A DNA stretch of 64,000 nucleotides, from NCBI GenBank assembly GCA_016278505.1, contig JADQBQ010000028.1:1-64000 (forward strand), in the 5' to 3' direction. The position numbers and the translations under genes were made by a program. Shown here in pieces: positions 8,971-17,713 of the stretch. This stretch comes from Clostridiales bacterium (GTDB lineage Bacteria; Bacillota; Desulfotomaculia; Desulfotomaculales; VENG01). The notes under the pieces were generated by a model. The model saw only the letters and a list, made by a program, of their open reading frames with translations, ran no database searches and was not told the DNA's origin. Each line of letters starts with the position of its first letter. Position 1 is the first letter of the stretch.

Positions 8971-9738
8971 ATGGGCAAGCAAGGAAAGTTTACATTACGG
9001 AAATACTCCTGGACTTTATTAATAGGTTTTTTAGCTATTGGCTGGTTCTACCCCGCCATAGGTATAATAGCCTTGGTTTGCATGACTGCACCGGTAATTG
9101 TAGCACTTATTACAGGTCGCCGAAAATGGTGCGCGCTGTTTTGTCCCCGGGGTATATTTAATGATGTTATTTTATCTAAAATAAGCCGCAGCCGAAAGGC
9201 ACCGGCTTTTCTTAGATCTGTCTGGTTTAAAGTGATTTTTTTATTGTTTCTGTTTTATACGTTATTTACCGGGTTATCCGCCGCAGACACTATTGCTGAA
9301 ATAGGGCTTGTATTTGTCCGGTTAGTCTCGGTGACAACGGCTATAGGTATTATTGCCGGAGTTGCCTTTCATCAGCGTACCTGGTGTAGTTTTTGCCCCA
9401 TGGGTTTTCTTGCCGGGCAAATGATTAGACTAAGGCAGTGGTGGCATGATAAACCCCGTCGTGAACCGGCCGTCCAATTGAAAACGTCCGGGGTTGTGGT
9501 TTATACGGGTGACCATTGCCCTGCTTGTGCCGAGGTGATAAATGCAATTAAAGAGCAAAATATAGCTTTTAAGGAATACAATATAGACCGGGTTAGGGAA
9601 GCGCGTGAGTGTTTGGCCGGGATCAAAAAAGGATTAGTGGTGCCAACGGTAACTATTAATGATAATGTGGTACAAGCTGGTGATACTAAGGAGCTGCAGG
9701 AAAAGTTAAAGAAGCTGGTTTCTGCTAAGGCGGGTTGA
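8971..9738 (+). CDS. Polytopic CxxFCP membrane protein fused to glutaredoxin
   Basis: 255-aa protein. The first 175 residues hold about four membrane helices and two cysteine motifs, WCALFCPRG and WCSFCPMG, as in NapH/YccM-type electron-transfer proteins, but without their ferredoxin domain. The last 80 residues (VVYTGDHCPACAEVINAI...VVPTVTINDN) are a glutaredoxin fold with a CPAC active site and a cis-Pro TVP-like loop. The fusion suggests thiol-disulfide chemistry coupled to a membrane redox centre. ATG 8971 has GAAGGTGG upstream; an in-frame ATG at 8881 is a weaker alternative. Domain calls are good; the function is inference. Confidence 0.75.
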   Translation: MGKQGKFTLRKYSWTLLIGFLAIGWFYPAIGIIALVCMTAPVIVALITGRRKWCALFCPRGIFNDVILSKISRSRKAPAFLRSVWFKVIFLLFLFYTLFTGLSAADTIAEIGLVFVRLVSVTTAIGIIAGVAFHQRTWCSFCPMGFLAGQMIRLRQWWHDKPRREPAVQLKTSGVVVYTGDHCPACAEVINAIKEQNIAFKEYNIDRVREARECLAGIKKGLVVPTVTINDNVVQAGDTKELQEKLKKLVSAKAG

Positions 9739-9899
9739 TAAGTATAAAGCCCAGAGATTTTCATTGCGTAGCTTTAAGGCAGATAAAAATAAATATTTAC
9801 TCCTCTTGAAAACAGACAGTGTTTGACTGTTAAAAAGCACAATGTTAAACTTGCGTTTGGTAGAAATACGAGAATCTTCTTATTAAGGAAGGGGATTGG

Positions 9900-10418
9900 A
9901 TGTCTTTTTCCACAGATATAAAATTAAGGCGGGAAATAAACACCACCGATGTCGAACAGATGGTGGAATGGATGGCAGATGAGGAAGTAACACGTTATCT
10001 AAATGAAAAACCTGATATGTCCAGGCGTTTAGAACAGCTTTTAGAAAACAGCCAAATGGATATTTTTACGCAACATTTTAATCGCGAGAGTCGTTTTTAT
10101 TTGGTTGATATACAGGGCGCCACTGAACCGGTAGGTTATTTGAGGTTAATTCCCAAAAACAATGACAAGCTTGAAATGGTAGTTGCCATAGCCGACAAAG
10201 AGAAATGGAACAATGGTTTGGGAACGAAGGCTGTGTGGGAGGGATTAAAAGAGGCTTTTTTAAATTTAAGATTTGAAAAGGTGGAAGCTAAAATCCATAA
10301 GGAAAACAAGCCTTCCAGAAAAGTTTTTAGAAAAGTGGGGTTTGACAAAAAAGAGGATTCTAAAGCAAAGGATACTTTTCAGTTGTCTTTTGACGAATTT
10401 CTTGAATTGGTGGCGTAG
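9900..10418 (+). CDS. GNAT-family N-acetyltransferase
   Basis: 172-aa protein with a RimJ/RimL-type GNAT fold. The acetyl-CoA loop is recognisable around GLGTKAVWEGLKEAF (residues 102-116), and the classical ENKPSRKVFRKVGF segment follows (about 138-151). It would transfer acetyl from acetyl-CoA to an amine, either a protein N-terminus or a small molecule. AAGGAAGGGG precedes the ATG. Single gene ending at a good terminator. The substrate cannot be predicted. Confidence 0.85.
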   Translation: MSFSTDIKLRREINTTDVEQMVEWMADEEVTRYLNEKPDMSRRLEQLLENSQMDIFTQHFNRESRFYLVDIQGATEPVGYLRLIPKNNDKLEMVVAIADKEKWNNGLGTKAVWEGLKEAFLNLRFEKVEAKIHKENKPSRKVFRKVGFDKKEDSKAKDTFQLSFDEFLELVA

Positions 10419-10470
10419 TGACTTGTTTAGGAATGCCTCCAATTGATGGGGATTCCATCCGCCTGAAGTA

Positions 10471-10506
10471 AAAAAGACTCCTACTCACAGAAGTGGGAGT
10501 CTTTTT
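10471..10506 (+). terminator. Terminator after acetyltransferase
   Basis: AAAAAGACTCCTACT paired with AGTGGGAGTCTTTTT (15 bp, one G-U), loop CACAGA, ending in T5. Confidence 0.9.
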
Positions 10507-10701
10507 ATGTTTAACGATAATTAACACTTATTATTATCATTGGTTTTAAGCTTGTTTTGTCTGGTTGTAGGACAAAGCAATCATGTAAAATTATGTTTGG
10601 TTGATTATTTTTAGGTGAAAATGTGAACCTATTAGAATGCATTAAAAATTCCGAGCCCCTGCTGAAATCTATATTACTAGTGCATTCTGCATAGAATATC
10701 C

Positions 10702-10749
10702 AGTATCATGTATACTTAATACTGTGCCAATAAGTATCATGTATACTTA
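10702..10749. promoter_or_regulatory. Duplicated palindromic operator upstream of biotin carboxylase
   Basis: AGTATCATGTATACTTA occurs exactly twice (10702-10718 and 10733-10749), 31 bp apart, about three helical turns. Each copy holds the inverted half-sites AGTAT/ATACTT. A third partial copy (GTATCATGT) lies at 10906-10914 nearer the gene. This has the look of cooperative repressor binding, but the protein is not identifiable here. The rest of the 540-bp gap shows no gene. Confidence 0.55.
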
Positions 10750-10961
10750 TTCTATAATTATTGACGTGGAAGAGTAAAAGTAATAATCTATTAGAGAAAT
10801 AAATAGTTAATTATTCTTTTTACCTGTTACATACCAGTTGTTCAACAAATGTACCAAATATAAATCTGTAAAAGCTTTTTTTTTGTGTAAGTTGCTCCCA
10901 AACAGGTATCATGTCTGTAGATTAATTATATGTGGTTTATCGGAGGTGACCGAAAGTAAAG

Positions 10962-12338
10962 ATGAGAATCCAAAAAGTATTAATTGCCAATAGAGGCGAG
11001 ATAGCGGTCAGAATTATTAGAGCCTGTCAGGAATTAGATATCAGCACGGTAGCTATATATTCAGAAGCAGACACAACTTCCAAACACGTCATGATGGCAG
11101 ATGAAGCCTATTACGTAGGTAAGGCATCAGCGCTGGATAGTTACATGAACATAACGAATGTTCTTGCCGTAGCTGCTGAGGCTCAAGTTGACGCTATACA
11201 CCCGGGATATGGATTTTTGGCTGAAAACGAGGATTTTGCTAGGGCTTGCGAGGACAATGGCTATACCTTTATAGGTCCTTGCCCATCGATAATGAGTCGC
11301 ATGAGCAGCAAGATAGATGCTAGGGAAACTGCTGTACAATTGGGAGTTCCTGTGGCTGAAGGTAATACCAAACCCGTTCGCAGTAAGCGAGAAGCTATTC
11401 ATACAGCCAAAAGAGTAGGTTATCCGGTTCTGATAAAGCCTTCCGGCGGCGGTGGCGGTCGTGGTCTTAGAGTGGCCCGAAATGAGCGCGAATTAAACGA
11501 ATTTTGGGTTATGTCTGAAAGAGAAGCAAATATGTCCTTTGTAGATGCCGGGGTATTTCTGGAGAAATACATGGAAAAAGCACGTCACATCGAAGTGCAA
11601 ATACTTGCGGATAATTATGGGAATGTTATACACCTGGGAGAGAGGGACTGCACAATTCAGAGGCGGCACCAAAAATTAATCGAGGAAAGCCCGTCACCGG
11701 TACTCAGTGAAGAGCTCCGCCGGCAAATACTGAATGCAGCTCTGAAACTGGCTCGGGGAATTAAATATAACAGTGCCGGCACGGTTGAGTTCATACTTGA
11801 TCAAGACCAAAACTTCTATTTTATTGAAATGAACACTCGTATTCAAGTTGAGCATACGGTGTCGGAAATGGTCACCGGAGTTGATATTGTCAAAGAGCAG
11901 ATCATGGTTGCCGCCGGAGAAAAATTAAACTTTTCTCAGGATGATATTGCAAATAAAGGCTGCTCCATTGAATGCCGCATCAATGCTGAAGACCCTGAAC
12001 AAAACTTCATGCCCAGCCCTGGTTTAATAACTTTCTATGAAAGACCGGCAGGCCATTCCATACGCGTGGACGATTATGTGTACAGCGGTTACGAGCTTCC
12101 TTATTTCTATGATTCCTTATTAAGTAAGGTAATAGTGTGGGGAAACACCCGTGAAGAAGCTATGGCCAGGATGAAAAGAGCCTTGAACGAGTTCAACATT
12201 GAGGGAATAAAAACCACTATACCATTTCACCAACAGGTGTTAAAGCATCCTCTGTTTATTGACGGAGATATTTACACCACTTTTGCCCAGGAATTGGTCA
12301 GTGATTTGGTGCCATTAAAAAATGCGGCTGTAAAATGA
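10962..12338 (+). CDS. Biotin carboxylase subunit (acetyl-CoA or pyruvate carboxylase)
   Basis: 458-aa ATP-grasp enzyme that carboxylates biotin with bicarbonate and ATP. It has the N-terminal ANRGEIAVRIIRA motif, the glycine-rich ATP loop KPSGGGGGRGLRVARN (about 158-173) and the catalytic EMNTRIQVEHTVSEMVTG (about 288-305). Length equals AccC or the A subunit of split pyruvate carboxylase. No BCCP or carboxyltransferase gene is adjacent, so which complex it serves is open. GGAGGTGA lies 12 nt before the ATG, rather far. Upstream is the duplicated operator; downstream is a very strong terminator. Confidence 0.9.
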   Translation: MRIQKVLIANRGEIAVRIIRACQELDISTVAIYSEADTTSKHVMMADEAYYVGKASALDSYMNITNVLAVAAEAQVDAIHPGYGFLAENEDFARACEDNGYTFIGPCPSIMSRMSSKIDARETAVQLGVPVAEGNTKPVRSKREAIHTAKRVGYPVLIKPSGGGGGRGLRVARNERELNEFWVMSEREANMSFVDAGVFLEKYMEKARHIEVQILADNYGNVIHLGERDCTIQRRHQKLIEESPSPVLSEELRRQILNAALKLARGIKYNSAGTVEFILDQDQNFYFIEMNTRIQVEHTVSEMVTGVDIVKEQIMVAAGEKLNFSQDDIANKGCSIECRINAEDPEQNFMPSPGLITFYERPAGHSIRVDDYVYSGYELPYFYDSLLSKVIVWGNTREEAMARMKRALNEFNIEGIKTTIPFHQQVLKHPLFIDGDIYTTFAQELVSDLVPLKNAAVK

Positions 12339-12348
12339 GATAGATATT

Positions 12349-12396
12349 AATTAAAATAAAGGCCTTGGTGATTTGACCAAGGCCTTTATTTTAATT
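12349..12396 (+). terminator. Strong terminator after biotin carboxylase
   Basis: A perfect 21-bp stem (12349-12369 with 12376-12396) including AAAGGCCTTGGT/ACCAAGGCCTTT. A- and T-rich flanks make it potentially bidirectional. Confidence 0.9.
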
Positions 12397-12409
12397 AATT
12401 GCACTTTCG

Positions 12410-12440
12410 GAAAGTATACCTTGCCATATATGGCAAGGGC
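12410..12440. repeat. Dispersed repeat with 20-bp palindrome
   Basis: AAAGTATACCTTGCCATATA (12411-12430) recurs exactly at 60309-60328. Here it runs into the perfect palindrome CCTTGCCATATATGGCAAGG (12419-12438); the second copy lacks the right half. Confidence 0.5.
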
Positions 12441-12538
12441 TAAGGTGTAAAGTATTAAAAAACGTGCTCAGGGAACTGACTTAGTGTTCTTTTTTCAAAC
12501 CTGGCATGTTACCATTTTTTAAATTGCGCAGCTTTATG

Positions 12539-12567
12539 TTGCAATGGCAAGTTATTTTTGTTATAAT
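12539..12567 (+). promoter_or_regulatory. Promoter of tRNA-Leu
   Basis: TTGCAA, 17-nt spacer, perfect TATAAT; predicted start near 12574, about 50 nt before the mature tRNA. Confidence 0.75.
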
Positions 12568-12626
12568 TACTTCTGCGCAAGCGATACAAGGTTAATTGAA
12601 AGCACCAGTTTTTTTAGTAAGATTAT

Positions 12627-12715
12627 GCCGGAGTGGCGGAACTGGCAGACGCACGGGACTTAAAATCCCGCGATTGGTAACAATCGTACCGGTTCAATTC
12701 CGGTCTCCGGCACCA
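12627..12715 (+). tRNA. tRNA-Leu (TAA)
   Basis: An 89-nt class II tRNA with acceptor GCCGGAG/CTCCGGC, anticodon loop ACTTAAAAT (anticodon TAA), a long variable arm, T-arm GGTTCAATTCC and an encoded CCA. Confidence 0.97.
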
Positions 12716-12737
12716 GTGAAATCAAGGTTTTCAGGGA

Positions 12738-12769
12738 AATGACCACCTGTAATAAGGTGGTCATTTTTT
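12738..12769 (+). terminator. Terminator of tRNA-Leu
   Basis: AATGACCACCT/AGGTGGTCATT stem (11 bp) with a six-T run. Confidence 0.9.
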
Positions 12770-12808
12770 CCTGTGTAATCGACACTTCGCACAAAAAAGA
12801 GGGATAGA

Positions 12809-14074
12809 ATGAAGCAACCAGTAAAACTTTTATTTGTTTTCCTAGCGGCATTAACCGTTGCAGTGTTAATTGCAGGGTGCTCTAGTTTGTCAGACAACCA
12901 AACAACAGATAAAAATCGAAAACCTGCCGCCGGAAAAGACATCCTTAAAGTGCATTTCATTGACGTAGGGCAGGCTGACTCAATACTGGCCCAACTGCCA
13001 ACCGGTCAAAACATATTGATCGATGTCGGTAACAATGCTGATGCAGACCTGGTAGTAAACTACCTCCGCCGGCAGGGAGTTAAGCAATTAGACCATGTTA
13101 TCGGAACCCATCCACATGAAGACCACATTGGCGGGCTCGATGTAGTTATAAAAACTTTTGACACCGGCAAGGTTTACCTGCCCCGGGTGTCTCATAATAC
13201 TAAAACCTACGAAGACGTACTTATGGCAATTAAAAATAAAGGCCTTAAAGTTACCGAGGCCAAAACCGGTGTTGAACTGGATGCCGTCTCCGGTGTGGAT
13301 GCAGTTTTCCTTGCGCCCGGCAAATCAAGCTATGATGGTCTTAACAACTACAGCGCGGTACTAAAGCTTACCTATGGCAGTACCAGCTTTTTATTCACAG
13401 GTGACGCCGAGGCTGAATCAGAACAAGAAATGCTGCTGTCCTCGTGGCAAAACCCCAAGGCAGATGTGCTTAAAGTAGGGCATCACGGCAGCCACAGCTC
13501 CACCACAGCGACATTTCTAGATATAGTCTCCCCTGATTATGCCGTTATTTCTGTTGGCAAAGACAATGACTACGGTCATCCCCATGCCGAAACCATGGCC
13601 AAACTTGCAGCAGCGGGAGTGCAGGTCTTTCGCACCGATCAGCAGGGGACTATCATGGCCACCAGCGATGGAAAGAACATAACATTCAATAAAGAAGGCT
13701 CCCCGGTAAAAGAACGCGCCCCGGGTTCCTCACCGCTCGCGACAAAATTGCCAGCCAATGTTTCCTTATCCGGCAGTGAGGAGATAATAGGTGTAGACCT
13801 GGGCAGAGAAATAGTTACTATAAAGAATACCGGCAGCGATCCAGCAGACCTCTCCGGGTGGAAGTTAGTCAGCCAAAAAGGTGACCAGGTATTTAATTTC
13901 CCGGCAGGGACGGCTATAGCCGCTGGAGAGATCTTGAAAGTTAAGAGCGGCCCTGATGCGCAGGCTGGCTTCAATTCTCTGGTATGGACTGAAAAAAATA
14001 TTTGGAACAACAAGGGTGACCCGGGTGTACTTTATGATTCTGATGGAAAAGAAGTGTCCGGATTTCCGAGGTGA
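12809..14074 (+). CDS. Secreted MBL-fold hydrolase (ComEC-like) lipoprotein with lamin-tail domain
   Basis: 421-aa protein starting with a lipoprotein signal (AVLIAGCSS, lipidated Cys about 24). The metallo-beta-lactamase domain (about 50-300) shows the zinc-binding GTHPHEDHIGGLD and later GHHGSHSS and DYGHPHAETM, as in the hydrolase part of ComEC. The C-terminal 110 residues, IIGVDLGREIVTIKNTGSDP onward, form a lamin-tail-like domain. It probably cleaves nucleic acid or phosphodiesters at the outer membrane face. Translationally coupled to the following DUF3006 gene. Confidence 0.88.
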   Translation: MKQPVKLLFVFLAALTVAVLIAGCSSLSDNQTTDKNRKPAAGKDILKVHFIDVGQADSILAQLPTGQNILIDVGNNADADLVVNYLRRQGVKQLDHVIGTHPHEDHIGGLDVVIKTFDTGKVYLPRVSHNTKTYEDVLMAIKNKGLKVTEAKTGVELDAVSGVDAVFLAPGKSSYDGLNNYSAVLKLTYGSTSFLFTGDAEAESEQEMLLSSWQNPKADVLKVGHHGSHSSTTATFLDIVSPDYAVISVGKDNDYGHPHAETMAKLAAAGVQVFRTDQQGTIMATSDGKNITFNKEGSPVKERAPGSSPLATKLPANVSLSGSEEIIGVDLGREIVTIKNTGSDPADLSGWKLVSQKGDQVFNFPAGTAIAAGEILKVKSGPDAQAGFNSLVWTEKNIWNNKGDPGVLYDSDGKEVSGFPR

Positions 14075-14079
14075 TGAAA

Positions 14080-14277
14080 ATGCTTGTGATTGATCGTTTT
14101 GAAGGGGAATGGGCTGTTGTAGAATACAATAAAACAACCTTTAACATTCCCAAGGCTCTTTTGCCCGCGGAAGCTAAAGAGGGCGATGTTTTAAAAGTAA
14201 CCATAGAAATAGACAAACAGGCTACTGAAAAAAACAACAAAAAGATAAGCGGTTTAATAGATGATGTCTTTGAATAA
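14080..14277 (+). CDS. DUF3006 small protein
   Basis: 65-aa protein with the family signature MLVIDRFEGEWAVVEYN and an acidic, lysine-rich end. DUF3006 genes often follow ComEC-like MBL-fold genes, as here. ATG 14080 is chosen because GAGGTG lies 6 nt upstream; ATG 14074, which overlaps the previous stop as TGATG, is an alternative. Function unknown; probably a small beta-barrel partner. Confidence 0.75.
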   Translation: MLVIDRFEGEWAVVEYNKTTFNIPKALLPAEAKEGDVLKVTIEIDKQATEKNNKKISGLIDDVFE

Positions 14278-14677
14278 AGTGATTCAGGCGAATAGCTTTG
14301 AAGTGGCCCCAATCTATCCGAGAAATGTCCTCTTAACACCTTTTAGCTGAAAAAAGTGTGAAAAAATAGGGGATTGACAGAGAAGGCTACGTGCAAAGGG
14401 CATGTTGATGTGTGGTGGGGAAGGGGTAAGTAAAAAGTAACAGATCGTGTTAGTGGCCGCGGGCAAAGTCGGCGACCTTTTCAGTGAGGCCGGGATGTGT
14501 GGGCGGCGCGGTTTTTGCCGGCACACATCCCGGCTGTTCCTTATCAGCTTAGAATTCTCACTTCAAATTCCCGCAACCACTGTCAGTAAACCCGAGAATT
14601 CCTACTCCAACTGTTAGCAAAACTGAATAAGTTGCTGTATAAAATAGGTAAAATGTGCAGGCAATAGTGATTTAGGA
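14278..14677. other. Intergenic region with GC-rich hairpin
   Basis: About 400 bp without a convincing gene. A local GC-rich island holds the perfect 13-bp inverted repeat GCCGGGATGTGTG (14489-14501) and CACACATCCCGGC (14522-14534), with further G/C pairing inside. It lacks a T-run, so it is not an ordinary terminator. Confidence 0.4.
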
Positions 14678-14863
14678 TTATCGTTTTTTTTCTACTGCGA
14701 AAGCTTTTAGTGCCATAAAAAAAGCAAAAATAATAAATACAAAACCTGAGAAGTATCCGACCAAAGGAGCATAAGTGAAGGTTGTTTTAGCTGCTTGCCC
14801 AAACAACCCAGAGGTAGCGCTTAGCAAGCAAAATATAACAGTCAGCTTTTGGTGCTTGCCCAA
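14678..14863 (-). CDS. Small two-helix membrane protein
   Basis: 61-aa protein with two hydrophobic segments, LTVIFCLLSATSGLFG and PLVGYFSGFVFIIFAFFMAL, and a basic C-terminus (VEKKR). The TTG at 14863 has a perfect GGAGG 8 nt upstream. I do not recognise a family. Another small membrane protein gene lies just upstream on the same strand. Confidence 0.6.
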   Translation of the reverse strand: MGKHQKLTVIFCLLSATSGLFGQAAKTTFTYAPLVGYFSGFVFIIFAFFMALKAFAVEKKR

Positions 14864-14983
14864 ATTTAATACCTCCATAAAAATTAATAGATTTAACAAT
14901 AAGAAGCTAACTTGCTAGTCTTTTAGAATATCTGCCTGCGAATCACAGACCTATAGCGAGGAATCCAAAAACAAATATGAAAT

Positions 14984-15178
14984 TCAAGGTGTCTTCATGT
15001 ATTTATAAGCCAGAGTAATGACGGCCCAACCAATGGCAGCACCACAGATTCGGCTAAGAAGCCTAAACAAGCTAAATTCTTGCCCCTTAACGATATATCG
15101 CCCAACTTCTATCAGGCAATAAGCAAACGTAAAACAAAGGAATAAATATATATCTCGAAGCGATTTTACTTTAACCAC
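14984..15178 (-). CDS. Small membrane protein, unknown
   Basis: 64-aa protein with two hydrophobic stretches (IYLFLCFTFAYCLIEVG and LLSRICGAAIGWAVITLAY) separated by a basic loop. The GTG start sits almost on top of its AGAGGA site, so the start is doubtful. Upstream on the same strand is a TATAAT (about 15199-15204). No family recognised. Confidence 0.45.
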   Translation of the reverse strand: MVKVKSLRDIYLFLCFTFAYCLIEVGRYIVKGQEFSLFRLLSRICGAAIGWAVITLAYKYMKTP

Positions 15179-15263
15179 TTCCTCTAAAATCTTAGTATCA
15201 TTATATCCCGATTAAATCATTTCTGGGATAGGTTTATTTGTCGCATTATGTCTGTAATACGCA

Positions 15264-15292
15264 GGAAAAAACCACCCGTCGAAAACGGGTGG
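15264..15292 (-). terminator. Terminator on minus strand
   Basis: CCACCCGT/ACGGGTGG stem, preceded on the plus strand by an A-run that becomes a T-run on the minus strand. Confidence 0.75.
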
Positions 15293-15339
15293 AGATTGCT
15301 GCAAAACTACTGACAGTGCTATAAAAATCTACAGAGTAG

Positions 15340-15365
15340 AATCAGGTTTTAGACCTGATTTTTTT
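15340..15365 (+). terminator. Terminator on plus strand
   Basis: AATCAGGT/ACCTGATT stem with seven T. No plus-strand gene is seen upstream; it may end an unannotated short transcript. Confidence 0.65.
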
Positions 15366-15718
15366 GATTTGGACGCCCTGTGCGTCTTTGCCTGGCGGTC
15401 GGCGCGGCCGGTCGTTTGCAGGTCAGATAGGCTGACGCAGTGTACTGTTTCGGTGCTTGCCGGCAATGTCCACCTTTGAACCTTTGTAAGGTTAATAGAT
15501 ATTGAACTTAATTCTTCTATAATTTGAACTGCTTTATAAATAGATCCTTATTTTAAAAATGGGAACAATTATGTCAGTGCAATTATTGAGGCTTAATTGA
15601 TCATTAATTCCATAGATTTCATGGAGTACTATAACCACTGTAGTGGAATTATTCAAGTAAGAAATGCACAGAAAGTGGTGTGGTTCATCTTCAATGTCCC
15701 GAAAAACCAATGGAAAGA

Positions 15719-15746
15719 AGCAAGTCGAGAACCGTCCCCACTTGCT
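15719..15746. repeat. Dispersed palindromic repeat, copy A
   Basis: AGCAAG and CTTGCT flank the core CGAGAACCGTCCCC. The same core with the same flanks recurs at 18786-18810. Confidence 0.6.
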
Positions 15747-15845
15747 GGCAGGGGGGGGTAAAAAAATCCCCTCTGCCGTTTAACTGACCGAGGGGAATAA
15801 GGTAATTCGCAGTGTGGCTTTTATTATGTGCTGGGCTTTCCGTTT

Positions 15846-17174
15846 TTATTTATCAACGGTGGGATCTGATTCTTGTACGAAAGGAATTTCAATATAAAAA
15901 GTTGTTCCCTTGCCGGGTTTAGTGTTAAACCAAATACGCCCTTTGTGTACCGTGGTGATCGCATAATTCACCATGTACAGCCCAAGACCTGTACCGCTTT
16001 GACGCCCGTGAACAAATGGCTCAAAAATTTTATCTTGAATCTCCGGCGGCACTCCCGGGCCGTTATCTTCTATAGAAATAAGTACTTTGCCCTTTTCTTT
16101 AAAAATATTTAACGATATTTTTCCGCCTTTTGGCATGGCTTTTATGGAGTTTTTTAAAAGGTTATAAAGGGCACGTTTAAATAATGCCACCTGTAATTGA
16201 ATCTGTACGTTGTCATCGGCGGAAAACTCTAAGTTTATGTTTTGTACATTGCAGACCGGTCTTAATTCTTCAATGAGTTCTCGGCTAACACCCACCAGCG
16301 AACATGGGGTGAAACTTTCCTCTTTAAATATGCCAAGTAATCCATTAAGCATATCCGTCAGGGAGTCTACATTGTCCACTATTTTTTGGAAATAATTTCT
16401 TTCTTTATCGGATTCAGAGACCATACTGCCCAGTTGGCCCAAACCTCGTATGGTGGTTAAAGGGTTTTTGATATCGTGTATAGTTGTCGATAAAAGACTT
16501 GCAGTTGCCAATAACTTATCCACTTGGTCATTTTTAGCGTGTGGGCGTATAAAATTTAGGTGGCTTTCAATGGAATTAACACAGGCCTGGGCAATATTAA
16601 GGCATCCCGGGTGAGCATGCTCTACCGGCACGGAAATATCCAGTGCTCCCACTATTTTATCATTTTGAATTCTGATCGGAATTCCCAGACATGCACAGGC
16701 TTTGTAAGGTTCACAATAGTGCTCAACACCATAGATAAGAACAGGTTTCTTTTGGGAAAGTGCTGTGCCGATGCCGTTATTGCCAATATACTGTTCAGAC
16801 CAATTTGCCCCTATACCTAAACAGATTTTATCTCCACCTATTTCATAAGGTGTTCCTTCTACCCATATAATCCATCCTTCCTTATCTGCTAAAACGATCA
16901 TATGAGGTTTGCCTTTTAGCATCAGGGAAAGGTGTTCCATGTATGGTTTTGCGACTTCAATTAATTTAGAGTTATCCTTTTGTTTTTGTTTAAGCTCCTT
17001 TTCAGTTAAACTAACGTAATTTGAATGATGCGGGCTGACTCCTAATTCTCTGCATCTTTGCCATTCTTCCATGATTGCAGGCCTAAAGGTAGGATTATTA
17101 TTTGCAGCTGCTATAAAACTTTCCCACTCGTCAAACATTTGATTGACAATTGTTTTGGAATATTCTTCGGTCAC
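15846..17174 (-). CDS. Soluble histidine kinase with AcoR-like GAF sensor
   Basis: 442-aa kinase without membrane helices. The N-terminal half (1-215) looks like the sensor region of sigma-54 activators such as AcoR: an EEWQRCRELGVSPHH opening (usual S-W-x-R-C) and a GAF domain with WSEQYIGNNGIGTAL. The second half is a kinase core: phospho-acceptor in TTIHDIKNPLTTIRG (His about 232), N-box LLKNSIKAMPKGG, G-boxes IEDNGPGVP and SGTGLGLYMV. No receiver gene is adjacent. It probably senses a small cytoplasmic ligand. Confidence 0.88.
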   Translation of the reverse strand: MTEEYSKTIVNQMFDEWESFIAAANNNPTFRPAIMEEWQRCRELGVSPHHSNYVSLTEKELKQKQKDNSKLIEVAKPYMEHLSLMLKGKPHMIVLADKEGWIIWVEGTPYEIGGDKICLGIGANWSEQYIGNNGIGTALSQKKPVLIYGVEHYCEPYKACACLGIPIRIQNDKIVGALDISVPVEHAHPGCLNIAQACVNSIESHLNFIRPHAKNDQVDKLLATASLLSTTIHDIKNPLTTIRGLGQLGSMVSESDKERNYFQKIVDNVDSLTDMLNGLLGIFKEESFTPCSLVGVSRELIEELRPVCNVQNINLEFSADDNVQIQLQVALFKRALYNLLKNSIKAMPKGGKISLNIFKEKGKVLISIEDNGPGVPPEIQDKIFEPFVHGRQSGTGLGLYMVNYAITTVHKGRIWFNTKPGKGTTFYIEIPFVQESDPTVDK

Positions 17175-17285
17175 AATCCATTCCTCCTAAATTAATTATG
17201 CCAATAGTTGTTATGTAATAACTACGTGGTATGGTTAGAAGTTCCTGCAGAGGTTTTTTAATAAAATTCGAAAAAAATATAATGC

Positions 17286-17510
17286 TTAGCTATTGGAGAT
17301 TTTTTTTTCCCAGTCTTTTTTTTCAAGCTTAAAAAGATCGTTAACCGAAATCTTTAGAATCTCCGAAATTTTTAAAGCTACTCGCAATGAAGGGTTATAC
17401 ACTCCATGTTCTATCTGGCTTAATTGAGGGCGAGATATGCCAATTTGTTTTGCTAAGCTGGTTTGAGTCATATTTATGTTTAATCTGGCTTTTTGGATAT
17501 TATTTCTCAC
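17286..17510 (-). CDS. Cro/C1-type (XRE) DNA-binding protein
   Basis: 74-aa single-domain regulator: helix-turn-helix MTQTSLAKQIGISRPQLSQI followed by the usual NPSLRVALKISEIL helix. The GTG start has GAGGG 7 nt upstream. It lies 110 bp downstream of the kinase start on the same strand, so it would be transcribed ahead of the kinase gene, possibly from one promoter. The target is unknown. Confidence 0.85.
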   Translation of the reverse strand: MRNNIQKARLNINMTQTSLAKQIGISRPQLSQIEHGVYNPSLRVALKISEILKISVNDLFKLEKKDWEKKISNS

Positions 17511-17713
17511 CTTTGAACCCTCTTTTAGGTGGGGTTATATGATCTAAGTAGGAGCTCACTTGTTAAGTGAAAAACATATGTGCCCATTGCCTATTTTTTA
17601 TATTTTAATCGAAAATATGTCGCACGAAAAATATTTTTTGGCCGGTATGTTCTTCTACTTTTAATTGCCTATTATGCCGGGCATATTAAAAAAAATGTGC
17701 GGGGGTGATTTGA

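Larger units (their letters stand above)
15179..15845. other. Intergenic region with terminators and a repeat
   Basis: About 670 bp with no convincing gene. It holds a minus-strand terminator (15264-15292), a plus-strand terminator (15340-15365), a GC-rich stretch near 15375-15435 and one copy of a dispersed palindromic repeat (15719-15746). The stretch CCCCTC...GAGGGG at 15769-15796 could form the terminator of the kinase gene that ends at 15846. Confidence 0.5.
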
